Shown: positions 11,642 to 23,698, numbered from the stretch's first letter. The stretch: 64,000 bases of DNA from Marchantia polymorpha subsp. ruderalis (GCA_037833965.1 AP031352.1:16472501-16536500); one strand, 5' to 3'. Program-made: numbers and translations. The notes: generated by a model not told the origin, from the sequence alone.

Positions 11642-12720
11642 TGTAACAGAGAAACCATATACATTAAAACTATCATATAATCTAACCAACTGCTACAAAA
11701 TCTTCAAAGTATCACGATGTCTTGAAAACATATAAAAAAGAATCAATTTGGTAAAGCCATCAGCCGAGTTAAGCTCTTCATCAATTTTGATGGGATTAAG
11801 CGCGTTCTTAAACACAATCTACTTGATAAAATGATACATGATGTCAACATACTTCATCCTACTATTCATCACCTCATTCTCAGCAAGGTGAAGCACACTC
11901 TAGCTATAACAATGAAGATTCACATCCAACTACGACAATTCCATCTCAGTGATAAGCTTCTTCAACCAAAGTGCTTCCTGCATTGACTCTGCTGCTGCTA
12001 TTCAGCTTTTGTGGATGACAAGGAGATGCACTTTTGAAGAGCTGATTTCTAATTTATGCAGTCATTTATAAGAGGGAAAACATATCCCGTCGTTGATTTT
12101 CTTTTCTCCAAGTCTACTCCTTATTAGCATACACATATGTCAAAATCCACATTTCTCAAAATTGACTTGGCATTCATTGCTTTGGCATCAAACAGTAAAC
12201 CATGTCATGTAGAACCCTTAAGATATCTAAGTATCTACTTCATTGCTTTTCAATGCACCTTGTCTGGATTTTACATGTACCTACTTATCTTAAAAAAATG
12301 CTATATCTGATCATGTTCATACCATCAAATACATGAGACTAGTCACTGCATTGTCATAAGGGATAAAAAACAGCAACCCTTTTTTGACCTCATTTGTAGG
12401 ACATTGCGTTGTTGAAAGTAAAAAATGAGCAGCCAATGAAATATTCACAGGTTTAGCTTCTGCCATGTTGAACTTGGCAATCAATTTCTCTCCATAATTC
12501 TGTTGACATAATCAAAGTCTTCTTGGCTTGTGATTCGTGAATTCTTCCATACTAAAAATTTTCTTAAATTGATGTACATCTTTCATGCTGAAAGTTGAGC
12601 TCAATTTAGCCTTCAACTTATCAACATTGAATCTTTTGAGCGGTCCAGAATTTTGAATATATTTATTTAAGATTGACGTTAATCTAGTTGCTTCAAAAGA
12701 ACTCTGCAATTTTACTTTTG
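11273..12720 (-). mobile_element. Ty1/copia relic, 3' half, minus strand
   Basis: Reading the minus strand, decayed pol sequence appears in order. Reverse-transcriptase end: IPYDNAVTSLMYLMV, then DILRVLHDMV, matching copia IPYASAVGSLMYAM...RYLRGT. RNase H end at about 11905-11690: VLHLAENEVMNSRMKYVDIM, then YHFIK. The LTR follows at 11641-11273. Stops and frameshifts are frequent, so it is inactive. The same family is present in opposite orientation at 13247-13900. Confidence 0.8.
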
Positions 12721-13246
12721 TATGAGCGTGACGCTGAGATTTCTAAATCAAAGCATGTGACTTCACTCCACAATTAAACTTCTTGACAAACTTTCTCAAA
12801 GTATATTTCTTTCAATGTGAGGATGATATTTTAAACGTGTTAGCTATGCATAATACTCCTAACACATCTATAAATTGAGTAATTATCGATGCCAATAGAT
12901 GGGCGACAATGGAGGGATGGCAATATATGACTCCACCTTCCGTACAGTCAATCACATAAAAAAATACATAGGATCTAACAAACTAATATTAGTGGAAAAT
13001 TACTTTTCTACTTCCTCTTAAAGGAGACCTATGCATGCTCCGGACAGAAACTTCAAAATTCTAGGCCGTTTGAATATGAAAGTCTACGCATAGTCCTATT
13101 AGTATTTTTCAAACACTTATAATGTCCTTAACAGTGAAGAAAAAAAACTATCTATTAAAAAAACTAAAAATTTATTACTATTTTTCCTATCTAAAAAATA
13201 GCCACTTCACAGATGGGATTTCCATAACATAACGTCAATCTGCATT
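12721..13246. other. Spacer between the two inverted copia relics
   Basis: AT-rich. The first part may be more decayed pol of the left relic. No clear boundary or gene is visible. Confidence 0.35.
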
Positions 13247-13900
13247 GTGATAGTGACAATGTGCTTCACCTTGCTAAAAAATCAAGTGATAAATAGTAAG
13301 GTAAAGCACATTGACATCAGGTATCATTTCATCAAGAAGTGTATGTTTCATAATGCGTTTAAGTTCATCAAGATTGATGGAGAGCTTTACCCAGTTGATG
13401 ACTTTACTAGAGTGATTACTTCTTATAAATTTTCAAGATACCGTGCAACTTTGCAGATTTTGCATTTATGAGTTGGATTACATGATTTTTTCTAAAAATG
13501 TAGTATCTCTTTGACATGTTGTCAGCTACGTCTAAATTCTAATTAATCCTTGTTCATAAGTAAAAAGCCATGGTTTAGTTTTACCTCATAATACTTTCAG
13601 CTGAAACTATATATGGATAGTAGAAACTGACTCCTCCAAGACTTGGATTTAGGGAAAGTTACAAGGTTAACTCGCGTCTTGTTAATGTTAGTTAGTCTAA
13701 TCGTAGTTAGATTTGGCCTCTAATTAGGGTTTGGAGTTCTTAGTCTTAGGATGACCACATTTTAGTTTAATCTCACATGTACATCTGATGACGAGAGACA
13801 TATTAGAAAGTTTGGTTATGGAGGTGTGATGTCTCATTATTGCTCTAATGAAGTTTCTATGTCGGCCGTGGACGTAAAGGTGAATCATTAGTGTGATTGT
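13247..13900 (+). mobile_element. Ty1/copia relic, RNase H end plus LTR, plus strand
   Basis: 13247-13471 is open for 74 codons and reads VLHLAKNQVINSKVKHIDIR (in another phase at its start), then YHFIKKCMFHNAFKFIKIDG. This is the RNase H C-terminus of copia pol (canonical LHLAKNP...KHIDVRYHFIRE). An LTR follows at 13517. Only this 3' end is present. It is inverted relative to the copy at 11273-12720, so the two LTRs are the outer ends. Confidence 0.8.
13517..13900 (+). repeat. copia LTR (3' LTR of the plus-strand relic)
   Basis: Starts TGTTGTCAGCTACG, 43 bases after the RNase H stop, and matches the reverse complement of 11641-11273 over its full length with scattered changes and small indels. 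It ends near GTGTGATTGTT. Confidence 0.75.
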
Positions 13901-15100
13901 TTAATGACTAAAAATATGGTGAATATATGTAAATATGTATATATATATTTTTTATTATTTACTAATCTGAGATATAGAAATTAAAACGGGATCCTTAATA
14001 ATTTACTTACTTCACATTTATTCATTTATTTATTTAGAATAAAATCCAGTAAAATATTCGTACAAGTGACCAGTTCAGTATAGGTTAATTTTTTTCAAAA
14101 AAAATTCCTTCTTATCAACATTTTCTAATAAATAACTTTCAAAACATGAAATTTTCAAAAATCAAATGTAGCTACTTCATATTGTAATTTTTAAATCTTG
14201 ATATTTAAAAATTACATCTTTTACGTAAAACATATGGTCTTACAATGAAATTACAAATATAGGAACGTTATGGTAAAGTCAGAAATCAGATCATAGATTT
14301 ACTTGTATTGAAATTAAAAAATGAGAAGGCATTATTAAATTTTTCCAAGGAATACAAGAACTAAGCTAGCTAATCTTATTAGTATCATGATGGAAAATAT
14401 GTGCTAAAAAATCGATATTGTCCAAACTATTTATATCAACCAATATGTATATATAGATGTGCATCTCCTAACTTGATTTTCTACTTGTATGTGGCGCTGA
14501 CGTTTGTTTTGTGTAAAGCCATGAAACACACTTCCTAAAGTAAGGTTCACAATAAGTTCAGGGAAATGATATATCATGCCGAATAATATAACTGGCTCTT
14601 GCGTACCTTGTCACAAATATGTTAAAAATGCATCCATGGGTCAAAGAAAAAAAGATGCAAATTTTACCACTTATGACCTATGTTACTTGTGTGTTCATTT
14701 GAACTTCAACGCTTTTGAAAATTAAATTTCTGGTTGCGAAAAAAGAAACTTTTAGTTTCTTTTTTCGCAATATTTTTCACTTTGATTCCACTTTTCAGGT
14801 GGAATCAAAGTGAAACGTTGAAATATGCACATTAGATATGTAAACAAGTTCTCATTTTTTAATTCAAGTAGCAAAAATTTCGTGCATGGAGCATGTAACA
14901 GAAATTTAACATGTGTTAAGCAATAATTTTCGCATGAGAAAATAACATTTTTCTAGTGTTATGATGAGGAGTGCAATGTCATTCTGATGTAATGATGGTT
15001 GGAAAGAGTAATATGAGATCACTGCGTTACCATATAAGAATTTGTTCTATCGTGAGATTTTCAGTGACATCGATGTATGCAGAGATATGTATATATCATG
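13901..15100. other. AT-rich spacer with a paired-hairpin structure
   Basis: No coding sequence was seen. The two hairpins at 14734-14815 are listed separately. Confidence 0.45.
14734..14815. repeat. Two adjacent perfect hairpins
   Basis: Hairpin 1: TTGCGAAAAAAGAAAC, a 5-base loop, then its exact complement (14734-14770, 16 bp). Four bases later, hairpin 2: TTTCACTTTGATTCCAC, a 7-base loop, then its exact complement (14775-14815, 17 bp). Short flanks TTCAACG near 14705 and CGTTGAA at 14816 can pair outside both, giving a three-way junction. It could be a foldback-element remnant or a structured RNA. Confidence 0.85.
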
Positions 15101-18100
15101 ACATCATCCATAGCCACAAACTTTGACTTCTCAATTTCGTTGTTCAAGTTTTTGCTTCGTGGCTTCAATAGAATTTGTACTTCTTGTGAGGCTCCTGAAT
15201 TCTACTGCTACATTCCTGATTACTTGTAGCTGCACATGGTACATGTCCTCATCATTGTCTATCCTCAAAGTTTCACTTAATCAAAATCAACATGGCGGAC
15301 TGTCCAGCATCTGGTGAGGAGGCTTAGCTCGTGAATTCGAGGGGCAAAGCGGAACCCAAAAAAATTCACCTAAGTTCGCCGTTGGTTTCCTCCATAGCCA
15401 ACTTTGATGTTTTCGAGCGCTTGCTTTCTACTTACTGATAGAGTTCTGTGGACACAAAGAGACTCACTCCTTCCCCGGCCCTCTCCCTTTGATTCTGCCT
15501 TGCTTTCCGCAAGATATCCGACTATAGTGAGCATCGATTCTTGCCGTCGACAATCTAGTTGGACACGTGAAATGCAACCTTCTTTAAACTGTTCGGGCTC
15601 CACGCTTGTCCCTTGGCCCGTTCCGTATCTGCGAAATCTGCACTGAAGATGACTGACTATTAGAACTACCTGTGGCTTATTAGCTTTTATATTTTGCCAG
15701 AATCATGACTGAAACCAGCTCTCTCCGTCATTTCTTAAGTACGATAAAATGAACTATTTAGAGGGACACAGAATTCCTCCCTCTCAATATGCAGAGCAAC
15801 CGTTACATCTAAAAGCTAGTGTTACTGTTGTAGTTCACAGACCTCAATTCGTAAGATTCAGAATTTGGCTTGCTGCCAGATGCTACCCTCCTTCGCGAGT
15901 TGCGATTGTGTTCAAATGGAACATCCTTCAAGTGCATTGTCTTGCATGGTTCAGGTTTCCGAGATCTGTGTACTATGCTTCGTTCTTCCCTCTATGTCTA
16001 CAGGTGTCCTGTCATGTAAGACTCCAGATGCCAGTTACTTTCAGACAATTTCTGACTCTGTTGCCATTTAAGGCACCACTGCGACATCATCATTCCACCT
16101 CCACACCGTTTGCAGCAGTCTCTTCGTATAGCTGTACAACTGTCCATCCATCAGACGCAATACTATTGCAGACAGGAGAGACTTCTGACGCGAAACCGTA
16201 ACAATTGCATCAGTATGAGTAAAAATCGCTTAACTGGCAAACGAAAATACCACCTAGGCATGGAGAGTACAAGCTCACATCCTTCTGAAGATGGAGAGAG
16301 GTACTGGAAGAATGCAACGCGACATAGCGTTCTTCAACACTATTTTTTGAGAGGTTTGCAGAGCCATCGCCGTTCAAGGGTGAGGTGCATGTAGCTCAGG
16401 CAATCATTCTGAAGGTGTTGTTCGTATCAGATGTCTTTTTTAGAAGGGCATGAGAAAACGTGGTGCCAGTCAAGTCATGTGTTGGCTATAATTAGAGAAA
16501 ACTCTAGCTAGTCGAGACAATTTTGAAGTGCCCGTGAGTGCCCGTGACGCTTGTAACCTCATGCCAGACGTTCTAACATGGGCACAGGTGTATCAGAAAC
16601 TCGGTTTAGAATTTGACTTTGAGGCGCACTCGAATGGGGATAAAGACAACTTATAGACAACTAGTGATTTGAACCTGTGCTGGATGTTCAAGATTCATCA
16701 GTCAACTACCACACTACAGTAGGGTATTCAGACGACATTTTGGCCCTCAGTGCCACGCTTTACATTAGAGGTCAATGTTCCCCGACCTGCGAGGAGGATT
16801 TGTTCGTGGTCGCAAGTCTTTAAACGTGTCAAGCTTGAAAACCAAATTCCTCGTTACGGTCGTTCGAATCGGTCACTGCATTGATCATGCCTGCAACATG
16901 TGAGCCTGTCGATGCGTCAGTCTCCTTCATTCGCTCAGATTTTTCTACACGCAAACGATAAGACCACCTGGAACTGAAGAAAGTCGCGGGCATGCAAGGG
17001 GTTTTCCAAGAATTACACATGCACTACAAACAATCTGGAAGCATGTACGTTTACGCGAACTAAGTAACAACTTTAGAAGGACCGTACTGAGAGGGGCAAC
17101 ACTTCCTGAGAGCTTACTTCCACTGAGGACTGGGACACAAAAACCTTTCGAGGAAACAATATCTTTCTTCATAACTCTTAATATCATTCTTGATAAGCCC
17201 TTCTCGAAGAAGAATGACAGAACTACATGGGAAAATTCTCCACGGGAAATCCAACAAGAAGCGGTTACCAACCTTATGTCTTACTTGCCGGATGCAGTCA
17301 ACTGGAGACACATAGTGACGAAATAATTGAAGTGATCCATAGTCACACAATTAACAGCCTTTGACTGTAACATTTCCATTGGGTTGGCATACCCCAAAGT
17401 AAGTTTATTAACTCAAGTATTCCTCGTTGTGAGAAGCTATGCTGTACAAGGCGATCGCCAAAATCAGGTTTAGATACGCAAGTATCATGAGCTAAGCTAC
17501 ATAAGTAATCAGTGGCTAGATGATTTGCTAAAAAATCATCAAGTTCGGGTTGCTGAGGCAGAGACAACTGATAAGTTCATGCTGGCGATGAATGTGTTCG
17601 CGATGAATACCCAATGCATGAACTGATCAGTCTCTGCCGTACATTCTAAGAGTTAGTTTTCCTATTTCAACATTTGTCTACCGGATGCCTTCTGAGCTTG
17701 AAGATCTCCATAGACACGGATATCCATGGTACTATATCTCGAATACAGTTCAAACGAATGAACAAAGAAGCTGGTTGGCGTATAATCTTGCTAGGGACGA
17801 AGGAGTAAAGTTTCAGTACCGTCGCACTGGTTGGATGGCATCTTATAGTGCAGTGCTCGGCGCTGTACAGAGCTCGGATCCGGCAGGTCTCAGGAAGATC
17901 ACGTTCGGTTGTAGAACAGGAATTGAGCTACAGAGCGAGTTCGACCGTCCCGGAAACTTGATCCAGTAGGCATATGAGTTACAACTGCATGGATCTAGAA
18001 CTGTACTCTGAAAGAGGCTGGCCATAGTCAATCGTTGAACTTTAACCTCCTCGAAATCGTCGTCTCGTCAGGGCTCCTCTGTGAGTAAGACACTCTCAAC

Positions 18101-18101
18101 T
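15101..18101. other. Balanced-composition region, no gene resolved; includes the RLCK 3' flank
   Basis: Base composition here is closer to that of genes than the flanking spacers, and open frames of 60-150 codons occur on both strands (for example plus 15749-16201, minus 15370-15603, plus 17685-17969). I could not find a phase-consistent spliced gene or a domain. The right-hand part downstream of the RLCK stop at 18102 is probably its 3' untranslated region on the minus strand. Confidence 0.35.
17557..17638. repeat. Imperfect inverted repeat, arms of about 24 bases
   Basis: Arm 1 (17557-17582, GGCAGAGACAACTGATAAGT...) pairs with arm 2 (17616-17638, GCATGAACTGATCAGTCTCT...) with about three unpaired bases. 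The loop is 33 bases. It lies about 0.5 kb downstream of the RLCK stop, so it may be in or just beyond that transcript's 3' end. The size would suit a small-RNA precursor, but arm identity alone does not show processing. Confidence 0.6.
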
Positions 18102-21100
18102 TCACATACTCAAAGATTTGGTAAACGTTCTACTCTGTGCATAGAGCTCTTCCAACTCCCTGACGCATTCAGCCATCATTGGTCTTTTACTATCCTCGTC
18201 TCGAATGCAACGGGCTGCAAGATCTGCAAATCTCTTCACGCTATCAAAAGAGTACGTCAAGGGACTGATCTCGGAGTCCACAACCTTTTTCAGTTTTTTC
18301 TTGCTCTTCAGAGTTTCTTTCACCTGCACATGGAAGGTAGAAATTGTGGCCTCAATTCAGTGGAGGCAATATTACGTTCGACTCTGATTCGACGGTATCG
18401 TTGTGGATCATGTTGGCGGCGTCGCATTCTGTTCTCAGCATCCAATCAGAAAGGACCACGAGACTAGACAGAAACCCTGAACATGGTTACTGTGGTGTCC
18501 ACTTCACATTAATTAACTATTGGACGTCAAACACGTGGCTTCTAGACAAGTCATGATAACAGGGCTTCACTAGAGTACTGACCAGGTATGTCTGCTGGCA
18601 GCGTCCCAATGCTTTCAAGTAATAGAAAAGTAGAATCACAGGGTCTGGCCAGCAGAAAAAACGATCAGGAAGTACTCACCCGGAAAACCAGATTCTCTTC
18701 TCCACATGCATATGACGAGTCGACTGCCCTTCGCCCCGTTAGTAACTCCAAGCAAACTACCCCGAAGCCGTAGACGTCGCTCTTCACAGTGAGCCTGCCA
18801 GTCTGTAGAGCAGCACTTGTATCAGAAGATACTTGGCTACACCGATTTTGAATATGTGGGTTTCAATGATAGATAAGAAATAAGATAGAAAACAAATTGT
18901 CTATGCACACTACGACCAAAGTTAGGAATGGGTACCGCAGTGTATTTTGGGTCAAAATATCCGAAGGTTCCAATCACTCTCGTACTGACGTAGTGTTTGT
19001 CACCAAACGGCACGAGCTTAGCAAGACCGAAGTCCGAAACCTGCAAGACTTCCACATATTTCAAAAGTTGGTACTCAATGTCGTGTAAAGGTTGATTATC
19101 CATGACGTGAAGCTCATGGAGCAGAAAGTCACAAGGAACCTTGGGATCTCAAACGAGTAACCTAGCATCATCTTTTCACAGCTTGCACAACTGAGCGATG
19201 GTATCAAGCACATAGAAATGTTGTATGTCGTATGTTCGGACAACATGAATCTTCGAGCATCCATGGGGTTATTCTCTCCATGGATGAATAACCCTTGGGA
19301 TATTTTCCTACTCACCTTCGGATTGAAATCCTCATCCAGCAAAATATTGCTGGACTTAAAGTCACGATGGATGATGGGATTTCCAGCTGCACGACCTGTA
19401 TGTAGGTACTCCAAAGCTCTTGCAGCCCCCAGAGCGACTCTCAACCTCATATGCCACTCCAGTTTGACTCTCACAACCCCTGCAATAAAGAGCGATTTCT
19501 CAGAACGTTTGTTGGGACCGAGTATCATGGAACAGCCAGTACTTCAAATTTGCTTTGAAAACCTTCGAAACTTTCTTGATAACATTGACCATGTTCATGG
19601 GCATCCGGTCTCTCCTTACCATGAAGAAGTTCTTGAAGGTTCCCATTGACCATATATTCGTAAACTAGCAAGCGATGTGTACGATCGGCGCAGTATCCTA
19701 TTAAACGAACCAAATTAGGGTGGTTCAAACGGCTCAAAATGTCCACTTCCACACGGAACTCTCTTTCACCCTGAGTTCCTTGTCGTGCTGAAGCTCCGGG
19801 ATCCATTTGCTTCACAGCCACTACCTGCAAACGACAGTCGAGGAGACTCAGCCCGTCAGCTCACAATGTGTATGAATATTGAAGGAAGACAGCCTGCATG
19901 AAGCAAATGTTATGCCATTAGATTACAAAGCCATCTCTTCACGTCAATACAAATCTACTGACACGCAGACGGTTGATAAGGTTTCTACCTTGCCATCACT
20001 TAACACACCCCGAAAAACTTGACCAAATCCGCCTTCTCCGATGAGGTTGTCCTGGCTGAAATTTCCCGTTGCTTTCCGCATCTCTCTCAAAGTGAACACA
20101 TGAGCAGCTGAAGGAAGTGGCTTCAGACTCAGGGCCGGCATCAGTGGCCCAGACTGCCATCTTTCAACTGACTTTTTTAACCCTGTATCAATCAGGCGAG
20201 AATCACTTAATTCACAGAGGTTGAAACTTCTACATGCAAACAAATCTTGAAGTGAATATTGGCACTCTGCGCCAGTTCATCTTTTCAGGCATTTCCGTGG
20301 AAATCATCTTCAGTGCAGTTTGAGCTATTAGACGGATGCAATGACAAGAGCAAATTTGGAACAGATAGCGCGTAAGTTAATGATTTTGTCAGAGAATTTT
20401 CTACACTTGGCAAGTTCAAATTCATCGTAATGGCAACCCGGGCCGATAATGCCGGAAATATGATAGGCGATTTCCTTCAATGGTTTCAGCTGAGATTTTG
20501 AAGGCGTAAAAATTGCTGCTTTTGGGAGCCCAAGCGCACCTAGTCATATAGGAGAGTAAGTTGTACACAGATAAGACGATAGAAGGCTCCGCACTCCGCA
20601 AGCACAGGAATCCTCAATCCAAAATAACTAGCAACGAAATCATTCGTGACAAGAGGGAGAATCTTACGCGTTGTGATACTACATCATCTCAACTTGAACA
20701 AAGCCATTGTAACACTTGAAAATGGAGATTTCATAAAGCTTCTAAGTCTCCATTTTTTCTGTGGCTTCATAAAGTTGGGGAATAGCACTCAGCGAAGAGC
20801 AAATCGAAGGTACTCAGCTGATGTAAACAACGGGTACTACTGCACTAGAGCGCAGTACCACCTACATATAAGCTAGAACCTTAACCACCAAATGAAATGC
20901 AAGGACGGCCAGACAACTGTGGAAAAGAGTTCAACTGAAAATCCGTTACAATTTGGGCAGTGCTTGCCCAATTTTAGAAGCAATTACCAGCCAGGATGCG
21001 GTTATGTGTTGAATTAAAGTCGACACTGCCACTGCAAAGGTCAATAACGCACGATTTCATACTACTTTCGGGAATTCAGGTGTGTTGTATCTTCCTCTGT

Positions 21101-22925
21101 GATATTGAAGAATTCGCAAGAACAATCGACCAACCTGACTGCATCGAGAACAAAACGAGGATTGGATATGTGAAGCAAAACAATCTTCCTACGTATACAC
21201 TCTACAGAACCGACTCAATGACCGTGAGAAGGCCACAGCGTGCATGATGTTAAAGGCTATTGATTGGGACAGCTCAATCTCTGTCAGTGTTCGTTCTACA
21301 TTCGACTCAAGGGATCTCAATTGAAGGTTTGCAGTTCCAACACTTCCTCAGAACGACCCAAGCTGGGCTTCGGAGAGTGCACGTTGACTTAGAAATGATG
21401 TGAGTACGTGGCGGACGAGCGATGCAAGCTTTGAAGAACCAACGACTTTGTGTTTCTCACGAATTCTAAAAAGCATCAAATACTGACTATTTTCCACGGT
21501 ATATTCTCTCATGTTCACAGTCCAAGCGGAAGACGCCACTGTACTAATCAGCGAACGTGAAACTCCAGAATATGACGGAGAAGCTAAACCATCGACAGAT
21601 TGTAAGCAATCGGTCAATCTCCGTAGAAACAACGCATCAGAATCACCAAGCGCACAATCATCTTGACTCAAGGTTTGGTTTGGCTGAAAGTCAAGTTTGA
21701 CTAAATTGAAGTTACTGATGCACAAGGCTTCCAATCTCCCTACGTTCTACGGCATGAAGGACATAGTGAGGCCGGCGACACAAGTGCCAGTGCACCTTGC
21801 AACCTGTATCGGAAGAACCGACCACCCCTCACATCTCTCGACCGCAAGTCAATGTATCTATCCACCAGGCGAGATTAAATTGACGTTATGCTTCCACGGA
21901 TCTAGGCATCGTAGTGGACTTATTGTCGATGGACGAGCAGGATACACAAGCTCCAACTTCAATTTATCAGATGGCAAACAGATTCCATGCAAACAGAGCG
22001 AGCAGTCGAAGATAACGGCTTCGGCTCCCAAGTGGATGTGGTGGGGTGCCAAAGGACACATGCGCAAGATCACTTCTGACTGGCTTCCATTGCTAATGGT
22101 AGGACTCTGCTTGTCAAATTCCTACATACGGAGGCTCAAGAACCACATTATCAGACCCCTCGCTTCTAAGAGATCCATGACTGCGATAAGAGAAGCATTT
22201 CAACAGAATGTGAGGTCTATAAATCTCGCTACTGTAGCCAACGACTTTACTCAGGAAAAACTTGATACACTTCGGACAACCGAAAGAGAGGCGTCAGACA
22301 GTGGTCACTTGAGCAAGCACGAGCTACCGTGGGCTGCGATCCCCTTCGCAGACATTGGGAGCAACAATCACTGTGACAGAGGGGACTCTGATCCGAGCGA
22401 ATGCGAGTTTCCTATTCACCAGCAGTCCGCAACAAGTGCCACGATTCAGAACGAGCTGTATCCTGGTAGATGGGCTTCCGAACAAAGTCCGGTTTGGACA
22501 CAGAAGTACAGTGACTAATGCCCTGGGTTCCGATTTGAGATTTTAGGGGAAAGTCGCGAAGAGCAAGAAACCGGACGCAGGAAACCATTGCACTGCACAG
22601 ATTGCATGCCGAATGACCCTTTCGAGACAAGCGGTGAAGGTCGAGCGAAGTATTGCAAGCTGAAGACGAAGGTCCCTGGGACCACTCAGCTGCAGAGTCC
22701 AAGGACTAAGGACTGGCGGCGGAGCTGCGATTTGGACGAGGTGTAGAAGAGAAAAGTTGAAGGAACTCACAGATAGTATTGTCGGCAGGACTTCCAGGCG
22801 TCCCACCGGGACTCGGTTTCTTCCTCTTCTGCCATCCCACGAGGAACTTCAGACTCAGAATGTGAGTTTCTACACTTCGCTGAATTTCCTTCTCCTCTTC
22901 GGTGCTCCTGGTCATCCAAATCCAT
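18102..22925 (-). CDS. Receptor-like cytoplasmic kinase, PBL28-like, seven coding exons
   Basis: Coding exons on the minus strand: 22925-22771, 20229-19989, 19824-19620, 19479-19316, 19040-18936, 18802-18680 and 18323-18102. All have GT/AG borders with matching phases and give 1215 bases, 404 residues. The exons from 20229 onward are certain. The first exon (ATG at 22925, context cccATGG) is inferred from a good donor and a phase fit across a 2.5-kb intron. Kinase landmarks: GEGGFG loop 116-121, Lys137 in VVAVKQMD, alpha-C Glu158, HRDFKSSN 238-245, DFG 258-260, Arg378-Pro379. [14 protein letters not shown] and [14 protein letters not shown] are close to what I remember of Arabidopsis PBL28 (At1g24030), a member of RLCK subfamily VII. 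There is no signal peptide or membrane helix, and the inferred N-terminus lacks Gly2, so N-myristoylation is not predicted. RLCKs of this type act at the inner plasma membrane, downstream of receptor kinases. Odd: the APE-motif glutamate is Lys287 (FDPKY). Confidence 0.92.
20720..20757. repeat. 10-bp perfect hairpin
   Basis: AAAATGGAGA at 20720 pairs exactly with TCTCCATTTT at 20748 across an 18-base loop. It lies in the large inferred RLCK intron. Confidence 0.6.
21718..22518 (+). CDS. 266-residue open frame nested in the RLCK intron, opposite strand
   Basis: An uninterrupted plus-strand frame from a true ATG at 21718 to a stop at 22518. The frame is open a few codons further upstream without another ATG. 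Residues about 105-112 read KWMWWGAK. Residues 121-137 ([16 protein letters not shown]) could be a single membrane helix, followed by a basic stretch ([11 protein letters not shown]). The last 90 residues are acidic and polar. I know no family like it. At this base composition a 266-codon frame is unlikely by chance. If the RLCK model is right, the whole frame sits inside its first coding-region intron. It could be an orphan gene, or an unspliced frame in intronic DNA. Confidence 0.45.
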   Translation: MHKASNLPTFYGMKDIVRPATQVPVHLATCIGRTDHPSHLSTASQCIYPPGEIKLTLCFHGSRHRSGLIVDGRAGYTSSNFNLSDGKQIPCKQSEQSKITASAPKWMWWGAKGHMRKITSDWLPLLMVGLCLSNSYIRRLKNHIIRPLASKRSMTAIREAFQQNVRSINLATVANDFTQEKLDTLRTTEREASDSGHLSKHELPWAAIPFADIGSNNHCDRGDSDPSECEFPIHQQSATSATIQNELYPGRWASEQSPVWTQKYSD

Positions 22926-23698
22926 GGGAAGTTTGAGTTCCTCTTCCACATAAGCCTACAGATTAAACTTCAATCTGGAATATCACCAAGCTCAACTCTG
23001 TCTGATTTGTTCCCTCTTCAAGTACTGCACGAAGGAATTATGTTTGCACCTGCGACACTTGAACCATGGCACATGCATTCTTCTTCAATCTCAAAGCCAG
23101 AGTCCTAAAGTTGACACCACCCATCACGTGGTTGCGCCATTCTTTCTTGTATCTTCCACACAACTACATCTGCTCTAGACATCAGAGTCAACCCGGCCCA
23201 AAATCTCCTTCGGAAAGTTTCGACGGAGGAGTTGTTTCAGTCCAAACAATCGGGCACAGACTAATTACGAGCTCGTTCCGGGGCGAGGGATCAGATTGCG
23301 CGAGACAACGACGGTCTGCAGAGGTCAAATCCTCAGAGCAACCGGCATAACTCACCAAGTGCAGCAAGAGCAGAGCAGGAGTGACAAGCACAATGGATGC
23401 ATGTCATAGGTCAAACTGCCGGCCGGGGCTGGGCGACTTGAGTGAGCACGGAGCCACACCCACAGGGTCGGGCTTGGGCACGCGAGACAAGCGTGAATGG
23501 AGTTTCAAATTCAATTCTGGAACTCCACACTTAATGCAGCCGAGAGGCATCAAATGGGTAGAAGAATGTTAATGACTGAGTCGAGTGTCGGGCAAGTATG
23601 ACTGCGTGGCAGGCCAGGCCAAGGGCGAAGGGTGGGATTTAAAAATCCAGGCCACTCGGCTGTCAGGATGACAGGGGAGATGTGACCGCAGGACTCAC

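Noticed and set aside
19218-19649. 143-codon plus-strand open frame over the kinase exons
   Set aside because: It is antisense to confirmed RLCK exons with intact splice sites and kinase motifs; it is a shadow of that coding sequence.
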